Shown: positions 1-5,931 of the stretch, one piece after another
How the letters are laid out: every line of letters begins with the position of its first letter
How positions within the stretch are numbered: the stretch's first letter is position 1
The notes under the pieces: generated by a model
Told to the model about the DNA's origin: nothing
What the model saw: only the letters and a program-made list of their open reading frames with translations
The model's database searches: none
Made by a program: the position numbers and the translations under genes
Source of the DNA: Megamonas sp. UBA1799
GTDB taxonomy: Bacteria; Bacillota; Negativicutes; Selenomonadales; Selenomonadaceae
Assembly: GCA_002319815.1 (NCBI GenBank)
Contig: DCFR01000071.1
Location: 1 to 8,933, forward strand
Length of the DNA: 8,933 nucleotides
Reading direction: 5' to 3'

Positions 1-118
1 TTCGTGTGCGAAGTTTGAGTTAATATTCAATAGAGATGACCCCTTCCCTTGATTTTCAGCATCAGCCCTCTTGCAGGGATGACATATTAATTTTATTCGC
101 TATTTCTCCTAAAACTCC

Positions 119-137
119 TGCTCAAAAAGAGCATTTT
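119..137 (+). terminator. Weak hairpin with T-run, possible terminator
   Basis: A 5-bp stem TGCTC/GAGCA closes an A5 loop and is followed by TTTT. It could end a plus-strand transcript entering from left of the window. The stem is short, and no upstream gene is visible to support it. The rest of 1-227 holds no gene I can defend. Confidence 0.25.
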
Positions 138-224
138 ATAGTCTTTAGTCCATGTATACATTACGGTTAATGTCCTAAAAAAATCCTTTGTCAGCCGCTT
201 TTCCTGTCCTTTCTATCGCTGAAA

Positions 225-233
225 TGATATACT
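225..233 (+). promoter_or_regulatory. Extended -10 promoter for the exported-protein operon
   Basis: TGATATACT fits the extended -10 pattern TGnTATAAT, with one mismatch in the hexamer. The -35 region 17 bp upstream (TGTCCT, 205-210) is poor, as is common for extended -10 promoters. The predicted transcript start is near 240, giving a leader of about 25 nt before the ATG at 266. Confidence 0.5.
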
Positions 234-265
234 ATCCTCAGAAAAAATAAAGTGATGTGATAAAA

Positions 266-748
266 ATGCAAAAACCAATCCTTTGGCTGCTCCTGCTCAC
301 AGCTTTCCTCGTTCCCGCCGGAACTGCAGCAGCGCAAGACAGCGGCCGCTGGCAGACCATCTCGGAACAGGACGGCGTGACGATCTCCTTTGATACGCAA
401 ACCCTGCGTTATGCAGATGCCGCCGGCACCACAATCATTTTTTGGCAAAAAAACCTATTGACCCCTGCAGCGGCGCAGGAATTTGTCACAGCTTTAAACT
501 TAACCGGGGACAAAGCCCACTTGTCGTATTTCTTGGAAGAACGGCGAATCCATCTCGCCAACCGCAGCAGCGCCATCGATGAATTGGATCTCTACGATAC
601 CCAGCAAACACTGTTGGAAACGAACCGGATACAAACTCCGGTATGGGAATCCATAAAACCGGAATCTGCCGGGGAAGCCGTTTACCGTGCCGTAGCCGCT
701 TACCTTACGGCGCATCCGCAGCAAATTTTTCCAGCCGCAGCACAATAA
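266..748 (+). CDS. Exported protein, surface-adhesin E-like
   Basis: This is a 160-aa protein with a clear Sec signal peptide: MQK, a hydrophobic stretch at residues 4-18, then an A-x-A site with cleavage probably after A23. The mature part follows the order I associate with the small surface-adhesin protein E type: a W near the start (GRWQTI), an acidic 'FDTQTLRY' strand, a 'WQKN' strand, and a late 'PVWESIKPESAGEAVY' segment matching the usual 'W..I.PgS..e..y' ending. It is probably periplasmic or surface exposed, and its role is unknown. The ATG at 266 is preferred over an in-frame GTG at 257 because the weak purine-rich site AAGTGATG lies at proper distance only from the ATG. The next gene begins 17 bp after the stop, so the two form an operon. 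The fold assignment is by remembered pattern and is moderate; export is well supported. Confidence 0.8.
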   Translation: MQKPILWLLLLTAFLVPAGTAAAQDSGRWQTISEQDGVTISFDTQTLRYADAAGTTIIFWQKNLLTPAAAQEFVTALNLTGDKAHLSYFLEERRIHLANRSSAIDELDLYDTQQTLLETNRIQTPVWESIKPESAGEAVYRAVAAYLTAHPQQIFPAAAQ

Positions 749-765
749 AAAAGGAGGCCTCACCC

Positions 766-1167
766 ATGAGACGATGTCCGCTCTTTTTGGTCATGCTTCT
801 ATTCAGCCTGTTTTCCTGTCCGCCGTCCGCCATAGCGTCGACAGCCTCGGTCAGCGATATAACAACGATGGTCACACAGCTCACTGCCCTGCAATCGACG
901 ATGGATAAAATCGCCGGCGAAGAAGCCGGGGAAAAAGAAGACATCGCCGAAAATCTACAGCAGCTAAAAACACTTAAAAATCAACTAAACACCCTGCAAA
1001 CCGTGAACACCGGAGTATCAACTCTGTCCGCCATAAAAAATAAAATAACATCCCTGAACACAACGTTAACAAATTACAAATCCTTAACATCAACTACCAG
1101 CGGCAATTTAGCCACGATCCTAAAAGAAATTGCCATCATCAAGGCCGTCACCGCCGCCTTATTTTAA
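766..1167 (+). CDS. Small exported coiled-coil protein, function unknown
   Basis: This is a 133-aa protein I do not recognise. It starts at the ATG 8 nt after an excellent AAGGAGG (751-757). Longer in-frame extensions would overlap the upstream gene and lack a ribosome site. The N-terminus is a signal peptide (MRRC, hydrophobic residues 5-17, AIA cleavage site after A24). A Cys at residue 18 is preceded by LFS, which is a poor lipobox, so signal peptidase I processing is more likely. The mature protein is almost all helix, with Leu/Ile/Val heptad spacing at about residues 32-50 and 60-107, rich in Thr, Ser, Asn and Lys, and ending in a hydrophobic tail (KEIAIIKAVTAALF). It has no catalytic motif or second membrane span. 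It could be a structural or chaperone-like partner of the protein encoded just upstream. The gene is real on start, ribosome site and operon grounds. Confidence 0.78.
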   Translation: MRRCPLFLVMLLFSLFSCPPSAIASTASVSDITTMVTQLTALQSTMDKIAGEEAGEKEDIAENLQQLKTLKNQLNTLQTVNTGVSTLSAIKNKITSLNTTLTNYKSLTSTTSGNLATILKEIAIIKAVTAALF

Positions 1168-1182
1168 ACATTCGACATGAGT

Positions 1183-1203
1183 AAAACAAAATGCGCACCG
1201 CAT
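1183..1203 (-). terminator. Candidate terminator of the HAD fusion gene
   Basis: On the minus strand a 5-bp stem ATGCG/CGCAT with a 3-nt loop is followed by TTTTGTTTTAC, just after the stop codon at 1216. The stem is short but the T-rich tail is good. It lies in the 48-bp gap between two convergent genes. Confidence 0.4.
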
Positions 1204-1215
1204 AAAAGATACCTT

Positions 1216-2784
1216 TTAGTTGCTCATAGCTGGAATATGCACATTCTCTTTGTTGGTCATGATATGATTCAGATGGTTTTCTATCTCTTGCGTAGAATAG
1301 GCCGTCGACAGCCGGTCACTATGCCCGTCATATTTAGCGCCCTTGGCATCCGCCATATATTGAATGCAAAAAATCCCGGAAGATAAGGCGGCCTGCACGC
1401 CGGACGGACTATCTTCTACGGCAATAAAAACAGCGGCTTTCGTATGAACGCCGCGCGCCTGTAAAACTTCCAGCGCACGGTTTTGTCCACATAAATAAGG
1501 CTCCGGATTAGGTTTAAAATTTGTTACATCATCATTCGTAATCCTGACGGCAATCTTATCCTTGACCGCGCCTAAAACGGACAGATTAATATTTAATTGT
1601 TCTTTAGACGTATTCGTTACAATCCCCTGCACCACGCGATGGTCCGCCGAAAATTTATTTAACAGCCGCAAAACATCCGCGTGCGGCGTCAGCCGCTCCC
1701 GGCTCTGGGAATACAACGCAATCAGGCGGGCATTCCAGTCTTTTAGGGACAGCTGCGCTTGCAGCGACGGCTTTTGCGCAACGGCCCACCAGTAAATATT
1801 ATTATCTCCGGCGCCATCCAGGGCCATCGTAGTCTCCATCATATCCTGACTATCTTTGTTTACAGGAATGTTAAATGTCTGTGGGCAGTGCATATCGTGC
1901 GCACTAAAATCGATTCCATACGCAGCCAATACATGCGTCAGATTCGTAATACGAATCGACTCCAGTTCCATCAATACGCCGTCTACATCCCAGAAAATTA
2001 CTGTATACGGATAATATTGTAATAAGACATCTTCCAGATTTTCGGTTTGCGGATCTTTCCATATAGCTTCGAAATGCTGTTTAAACATTTTAACCAGCGC
2101 CGCTTCTTTATCCTTACCCGCTACCGTTCCCTGATTGACCTCCACAACCGGCGCGCTGTCCTCGAGAATATTTTCATCCTGATATAAATACCAACTGAGA
2201 TATAACTTACTGTTGTCAAATAATCGGCCATGCAATGAAGGCGTCGTTTTATAACACTTGATGATACAGTTTTCATAAAGCTGCGTACCATATTGCTTCG
2301 AGACAATTTCAACTAACGAGGATAAAATTTTTCGACGCTGACTGCTGTTCAATGCTACATCCGGATGCTGCACCAGCAGCCGGATTCTTGTATTTGCGGT
2401 CTGCAATTCATTGAGCATTGTATCCATGCTCCCCGAGCTGCATTCCAGTAAATCAGCCGACATCGGTTCATGCGCAACAATATATTGATTCAATGCACGG
2501 CTGGATAGGGACGCATTGGGATGAATCGACAATTTTTTAGGTTGATGCGATGGATCAAGATCACAAACTGAAAACAAGATTTCGTACAGGAGAAACAAGA
2601 TGAGAAAGGGAAACACCTCTTCCTGCCGGATAAGACTTGTAATCCCTGACCAGCCCAAAAGTTTAGAGCAAGTAAAGAGCAAGAAAAACAATAAAGTAAA
2701 CAACGAAACAAAATATCGGCTGTACAAAGCATATTTCCTATGAAAATCGAACGCATACTGTCCAATGTTTGTTTTCAATACCAA
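1216..2784 (-). CDS. Membrane-anchored PLD-like/HAD phosphatase fusion
   Basis: This protein of about 520 aa has three parts. Residues 22-45 and 55-74 are two hydrophobic membrane segments. Residues about 115-245 recall degenerate phospholipase-D-like domains (the DUF5919 kind): a strand 'RIRLLVQHPD', 'HGRLFDNSKLYLSWYL', and a closing 'MFKQHFEAIWKD', but without a canonical HxK. Residues about 260-505 form a complete HAD subfamily IA hydrolase: motif I FWDVDGV (D266, D268), motif II VTNTS (T390), motif III NFKPNPEPY (K424) and motif IV VEDSPSG (E457, D458), with a helical cap between I and II. This resembles beta-phosphoglucomutase-like phosphatases, which are normally about 220 aa and soluble. 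The substrate cannot be told. The start must be TTG: a stop lies four codons upstream, and the next Met is residue 108, after both membrane segments. The AAGAAGG site is 3 nt from the TTG at 2784 and 9 nt from the TTG at 2778, so the latter may be the true start. The HAD part is certain; the middle domain is tentative. Confidence 0.88.
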   Translation of the reverse strand: MVLKTNIGQYAFDFHRKYALYSRYFVSLFTLLFFLLFTCSKLLGWSGITSLIRQEEVFPFLILFLLYEILFSVCDLDPSHQPKKLSIHPNASLSSRALNQYIVAHEPMSADLLECSSGSMDTMLNELQTANTRIRLLVQHPDVALNSSQRRKILSSLVEIVSKQYGTQLYENCIIKCYKTTPSLHGRLFDNSKLYLSWYLYQDENILEDSAPVVEVNQGTVAGKDKEAALVKMFKQHFEAIWKDPQTENLEDVLLQYYPYTVIFWDVDGVLMELESIRITNLTHVLAAYGIDFSAHDMHCPQTFNIPVNKDSQDMMETTMALDGAGDNNIYWWAVAQKPSLQAQLSLKDWNARLIALYSQSRERLTPHADVLRLLNKFSADHRVVQGIVTNTSKEQLNINLSVLGAVKDKIAVRITNDDVTNFKPNPEPYLCGQNRALEVLQARGVHTKAAVFIAVEDSPSGVQAALSSGIFCIQYMADAKGAKYDGHSDRLSTAYSTQEIENHLNHIMTNKENVHIPAMSN

Positions 2785-2934
2785 ACGCCTTCTTTACTAA
2801 AAATAATTTTATACATGGATTCCCAATATTTCCCGGTACCATTATGGATGAAATACGGATTGCAGTGGACACCCCTTTCATGCTGTACCGTAAAATGATT
2901 CCATACAATAAAATATCATCGCGGTGCTTTCTTG

Positions 2935-2963
2935 ATTATATACAAATTTTATCCCGGCAGCAA
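2935..2963 (-). promoter_or_regulatory. Promoter of the HAD fusion gene
   Basis: On the minus strand TTGCTG (2963-2958) is followed after exactly 17 bp by a perfect TATAAT (2940-2935). It sits between the terminator of the hydrolase and the HAD fusion gene, so it makes the latter an independent unit. The implied leader is about 145 nt. I see no recognisable riboswitch in it. Confidence 0.5.
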
Positions 2964-2992
2964 ATACAATTATCCCGCCTGACTATTTTTTT

Positions 2993-3037
2993 GCAGACAA
3001 AAAGCCTCCCAAATAAAATGAGAGGCTTTTTGTCTGC
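2993..3037 (-). terminator. Strong hairpin terminator after the alpha/beta hydrolase
   Basis: A perfect 16-bp inverted repeat (2993-3008 with 3022-3037) surrounds a 13-nt loop. The inner GC-rich part AAAAAGCCTC/GAGGCTTTTT is a classical intrinsic terminator whose T-tract is part of the stem. It starts 33 nt after the hydrolase stop codon. The symmetry of A and T tracts means it should also stop plus-strand transcription. Confidence 0.85.
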
Positions 3038-3069
3038 ACTCCAGATGTCGGAATATACCCTGGCTCTTG

Positions 3070-3900
3070 CTATTTTGCCAGTCCGGCCACGGCTTGGTTG
3101 AATTTTTCCGGCTGTTCGTAGAACAACATATGTCCGGCGCCGGCAAACCCGAGGAATGTTCCCTGCGGAATTTGCGATGCAATATATTGGCCTTGTTTAT
3201 ACCCATCCTGATATATGCCAACTTCGCCCGAAAACACTACGGCAGGAACGGAAATCGTTGGCAGTACCGCCGTATAGTCGCTCATCAGATAATCTGAATA
3301 AGCCGCCATGGCAATGGGCGCAGGCGTTTTCAGCATTTCTTCCCGAATCCAATCAATATCCTCTGCCGAAACCTTGCCATCCTTGAACATCTTATGAATA
3401 AAAGCTTCAATATATTGTACCGGCGCTTTCTGATACGCGATAAAGCTGGCATTCATGGCATCGGCATTATAGTTGCGCAGCGCATGGCCATTCCAATCCG
3501 CCGCACTAAATGGATACGGCGTCATATCAACAAGACCCAACCCCGCAATCCGATTTTCCTGATGATACTGTTTCCAATAAGATAACACCGTCGGTCCGCC
3601 CAACGACCAGCCCAGCAAAATTACCCGCTGCAGCTTCAGATGAACCAACAGCGCATGAAGATCACGCGCATACTGGTCAACCGTATGCCCCTGCAATGTT
3701 TTGGACGAGCGGCCATGCCCCCGTAAATCCATGGCAATCACCCGGAAATGATTTTCCAGCCCGGCCATATTCCGCCGCCAAAAACGCGAAGAACATAGCC
3801 AGCCATGTATAAAGAAAATCGGCTGGCCGCTGCCATGATCTTCATAATAAATTTTAGCTCCGTCGTCCGTAGTAAAATAATGCACCGCTTCGTCCATCAT
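3070..3900 (-). CDS. Alpha/beta hydrolase
   Basis: This is a 276-aa soluble serine hydrolase of the alpha/beta fold (esterase/haloperoxidase-like branch), probably cytoplasmic since no signal peptide is seen. Visible elements are the oxyanion segment FFIHGW (29-34), DLRGHGRSS (58-66), the nucleophile elbow GWSLGG with S99, and the catalytic His in GAGHMLF (H257). The usual acid position after the strand VPAVVFSG is not Asp ('SGEVGIY'). D125 in GLVDMTPYP is a likely replacement acid, as in related hydrolases with 'lvDqsP' after the earlier strand. The substrate is unknown. The start is taken at the ATG at 3900, with another ATG immediately after at 3897; GGGGGGA (3910-3904) sits 4 and 7 nt upstream, so 3897 is equally possible. 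A longer start at 3945 has no ribosome site. The gene is monocistronic, with a near-consensus promoter and its own terminator. Confidence 0.9.
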   Translation of the reverse strand: MMDEAVHYFTTDDGAKIYYEDHGSGQPIFFIHGWLCSSRFWRRNMAGLENHFRVIAMDLRGHGRSSKTLQGHTVDQYARDLHALLVHLKLQRVILLGWSLGGPTVLSYWKQYHQENRIAGLGLVDMTPYPFSAADWNGHALRNYNADAMNASFIAYQKAPVQYIEAFIHKMFKDGKVSAEDIDWIREEMLKTPAPIAMAAYSDYLMSDYTAVLPTISVPAVVFSGEVGIYQDGYKQGQYIASQIPQGTFLGFAGAGHMLFYEQPEKFNQAVAGLAK

Positions 3901-3968
3901 TGATCCCCCCATTGCTGCTGCAATTATGCTGATTGGTAAAACCATTGTTCACATTCAATTACAATTTC

Positions 3969-3997
3969 AGTATAGAGTGCAAAAATATTTTTGTCAA
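3969..3997 (-). promoter_or_regulatory. Promoter of the alpha/beta hydrolase
   Basis: On the minus strand a perfect -35 TTGACA (3997-3992) is followed after 17 bp by TATACT (3974-3969). The predicted start is near 3962, leaving a leader of about 60 nt. The -35 lies inside the left arm of a 15-bp inverted repeat, so a regulator bound there would touch the polymerase site. Confidence 0.7.
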
Positions 3998-4027
3998 ATA
4001 AATCTGAAAATATTGACAAAAATATTT
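3983..4027. repeat. 15-bp inverted repeat, candidate operator
   Basis: AAATATTTTTGTCAA (3983-3997) is repeated perfectly in reverse complement (4013-4027) across a 15-bp spacer. The left arm contains the hydrolase -35. The right arm also reads TTGACA on the plus strand but has no acceptable -10 at 16-18 bp, so it is not simply a second promoter. The left arm also lies within a 14-bp palindrome, CAAAAATATTTTTG (3980-3993). It fits an operator for a dimeric regulator, whose gene is not in the window. Confidence 0.5.
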
Positions 4028-4137
4028 GGAATATGCTTTTGAAAACTTGATTTTCTATGTATAGTATTGCCAAAACTGCCATAAATAAAATTTTTAATTA
4101 CCCTGCCTTAAAAATATTATGCGCCCCTATGCATCTA

Positions 4138-4146
4138 TGGTATAAT
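4138..4146 (+). promoter_or_regulatory. Extended -10 promoter of the AGCS symporter
   Basis: TGGTATAAT is a perfect extended -10 element. The -35 region 18 bp upstream (TTATGC, 4117-4122) is weak. Transcription should begin near 4153, so an upstream in-frame ATG at 4151 cannot be the main start, and the ATG at 4178 is favoured. Confidence 0.65.
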
Positions 4147-4177
4147 AGATATGTACGCATTCAAGGAAAAGGAAAGG

Positions 4178-5620
4178 ATGTTACACTTGGGAGGTTTACA
4201 CGGTATTATCAATGCAATCAACACGGTTCTCTGGTCTTATGTTCTTATCGCCGTACTTATCGGCATCGGTATCTGGTTCACGCTGCGCACAAAATTCGTA
4301 CAAATCCGCATGCTGCCGGAGATGCTGCGGCTGCTCACTCACGGCATCGGCGTCAAGACAACTGGCAAACAAATCAGCACCTTTCAGGCCTTCTGCGTAA
4401 GCACAGCTTCCCGCGTCGGCGTCGGCAATATTGCCGGTGTGGCCATCGCGATCGTGACCGGCGGCCCGGGCGCTGTCTTCTGGATGTGGGTCATCGCCTT
4501 TTTTGGCTGCGCAACCGGTTTTGTGGAAAGCACACTGGCGCAGATTTATAAGCTGCCCCGCGGCAACGGCACCTTTCATGGCGGGCCCGCCTACTATATC
4601 CAAAATGCCTTGAAAAAGCCCGGCCTTGCCAAACTTTTTGCCTTTTTAATCTCAATCACGTTTGGGCTGATTTATAACTCTGTGCAGGCCAACACCATCG
4701 CGCTCTCTGTCGAGGCCGCTTTTGGCGTCGGGCATATTCCCACCGCGCTTTGTCTCTGTGTGCTCACCTCGCTCGTCATCTTCGGCGGCATGACGCGCAT
4801 TGCCAAAGTAGCCGAGCTTTTGGTTCCCGTAATGGCTGGTATTTATCTTTTAGCAGCTTTTATCGTATTTGTCACCTCAATTGATCAGGTCCCGGCGATG
4901 TTTGCTCTTATTTTTCATGACGCCTTCAATCCGCAGGCGGCCGTCGGCGGCGGCCTGGGAACCGCAATTCTCACCGGCATCAAACGCGGTCTTTTCTCCA
5001 ACGAAGCCGGCGAAGGCAGCGTGCCAAATGCCGCAGCTACGGCTACGACCACGCATCCGGTAAAGCAGGGACTGGTACAGTCGTTTGGCGTTTATGTTGA
5101 CACTTGGATCGTTTGCACGGCAACCGCTTTTATCATTCTGCTGACGGGACAGTACACCATTGGCGGCAGTCTCACCGGTATCGCTCTGGCGCAGCAATCC
5201 TTGGCGCTGAACTTTGGCAGCTGGGCGCCGAATTTTCTTTCCGCCATCGTCTTCATGTTCGCCTTCAGTTCGATTGTCGGCAACTACTATTATGGTGAAA
5301 TCAACATTTCCTTTTTTAAGGGCGACACCAAACGCTATCTGCTGATTTTCCGTGGTTTTGTTGTTCTTATGGTGTTCTTCGGCAGCCTGGCCGATCTGTC
5401 GCTCGTCTGGGATATGGCCGACCTCTTTATGGGCTTTCTCTGTCTCACTAACCTTTATGCCATTTCCCAGTTATCAAAATATGCCTATGCTGCGCTCCGC
5501 GATTATCTGGCGCAAAAAGCAGCCGGCATTAAAGAACCCGAATTTGATCCCTCCATCCTGCCGGATGAAACTGGTATCTACGCCTGGGGTTTAGAAAAAG
5601 TAAGGAAACCAGAAGAATAA
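4178..5620 (+). CDS. Sodium:alanine/glycine symporter, AGCS family
   Basis: This is a 480-aa inner-membrane carrier that takes up alanine or glycine with sodium (relatives: AlsT, DagA, YaaJ). The AGCS signature is clear at about residues 79-104: GVGNIAGVAIAIVTGGPGA followed by VFWMW. A second conserved block is GIKRGLFSNEAGEGS (267-281), followed by PNAAATA and THPVKQG. About ten or eleven hydrophobic segments span the protein, and the length is typical. The chosen ATG follows a purine-rich AAGGAAAAGGAAAGG tract. A start nine codons upstream (4151) would lie at the predicted transcription start itself. The C-terminal tail (residues 440-480) is charged and cytoplasmic. The gene has its own promoter and terminator, is divergent from the hydrolase, and has no metabolic partner beside it. 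The exact amino acid carried cannot be read from sequence. Confidence 0.95.
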   Translation: MLHLGGLHGIINAINTVLWSYVLIAVLIGIGIWFTLRTKFVQIRMLPEMLRLLTHGIGVKTTGKQISTFQAFCVSTASRVGVGNIAGVAIAIVTGGPGAVFWMWVIAFFGCATGFVESTLAQIYKLPRGNGTFHGGPAYYIQNALKKPGLAKLFAFLISITFGLIYNSVQANTIALSVEAAFGVGHIPTALCLCVLTSLVIFGGMTRIAKVAELLVPVMAGIYLLAAFIVFVTSIDQVPAMFALIFHDAFNPQAAVGGGLGTAILTGIKRGLFSNEAGEGSVPNAAATATTTHPVKQGLVQSFGVYVDTWIVCTATAFIILLTGQYTIGGSLTGIALAQQSLALNFGSWAPNFLSAIVFMFAFSSIVGNYYYGEINISFFKGDTKRYLLIFRGFVVLMVFFGSLADLSLVWDMADLFMGFLCLTNLYAISQLSKYAYAALRDYLAQKAAGIKEPEFDPSILPDETGIYAWGLEKVRKPEE

Positions 5621-5681
5621 AATTGGAGAAATGAAGCAGGCAAAATACTTGCTTCTAACTAAAAATCGCCACTAATACAAC

Positions 5682-5717
5682 GAAGGCCTTCCATAACGGG
5701 GGGCCTTCATTTTATTG
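5682..5717 (+). terminator. Intrinsic terminator of the AGCS symporter
   Basis: GAAGGCCTTCC (5682-5692) pairs with GGGGGGCCTTC (5698-5708), an 11-bp stem with two G-U pairs and a 5-nt loop, followed by ATTTTATT. A smaller hairpin (5633-5640 with 5648-5655) lies between it and the stop codon but has no T-run. Confidence 0.8.
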
Positions 5718-5931
5718 TTATTCCATGTCTTTATCCCTGTAGAAACCTGTTCTTGATTGTGGTAAACTGAAATTATCATAAGATAACTAAATGCAGACTA
5801 CGCTAGGCGCGAGCAATCTTTTATCTCCTATACTAACCCTGTTTCCATTCATAGCATCATTGCTCATATGGTTAGAAAATATTTATCCGAATAATTTTTT
5901 GAATATTTGATTAGTATGGTAAAAGGCAGAG
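5718..5931. other. Gene-free leader of the diguanylate cyclase
   Basis: No credible gene is seen in this stretch. TTGATT (5753-5758) and TATCAT (5774-5779) form a possible promoter, but with only 15 bp between them. A 7-bp inverted repeat, GAGCAAT (5811-5817) with ATTGCTC (5859-5865), is far apart and weak. I do not see the conserved blocks of a c-di-GMP riboswitch. AAAAGG at 5921-5926 serves as ribosome site for the following ATG. Confidence 0.4.

Noticed and set aside
1..60. The first ~60 bases have a different look and stay open on the minus strand; possible end of an insertion sequence or of an upstream gene
   Set aside because: Only about 20 codons are visible, no terminal inverted repeat partner or target duplication can be seen, and no transposase motif is present.
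191..448. Minus-strand open frame opposite the adhesin-like gene
   Set aside because: The plus-strand frame has a signal peptide, promoter and operon partner; the antisense product shows no family features.
1203..1218. Small hairpin TAAAAG/CTTTTA at the 3' end of the HAD fusion gene
   Set aside because: An A/T stem with no following T-run that overlaps the stop codon; the neighbouring ATGCG/CGCAT hairpin is the better terminator candidate.
2742..2881. Minus-strand 47-codon frame (MKGVSTAIRISS start) in the leader of the HAD fusion gene, overlapping its start
   Set aside because: No ribosome site precedes it, and the peptide has no recognisable features; it could be a leader peptide, but nothing supports translation.
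4057..4551. Plus-strand 164-codon open frame overlapping the symporter start
   Set aside because: It is out of frame with the symporter, Arg/His-rich and low in hydrophobic order, with no ribosome site; it is a shadow of the real gene.
5631..5675. 14-codon frame MKQAKYLLLTKNRH just after the symporter, preceded by GGAG
   Set aside because: The GGAG is only 2 nt from the ATG, and the frame coincides with a hairpin; it is more likely chance in a 3' untranslated region.
5760..5880. Possible c-di-GMP or other riboswitch in the leader of the diguanylate cyclase
   Set aside because: The conserved riboswitch blocks are not found, and the only inverted repeat is 7 bp with a 41-nt gap.
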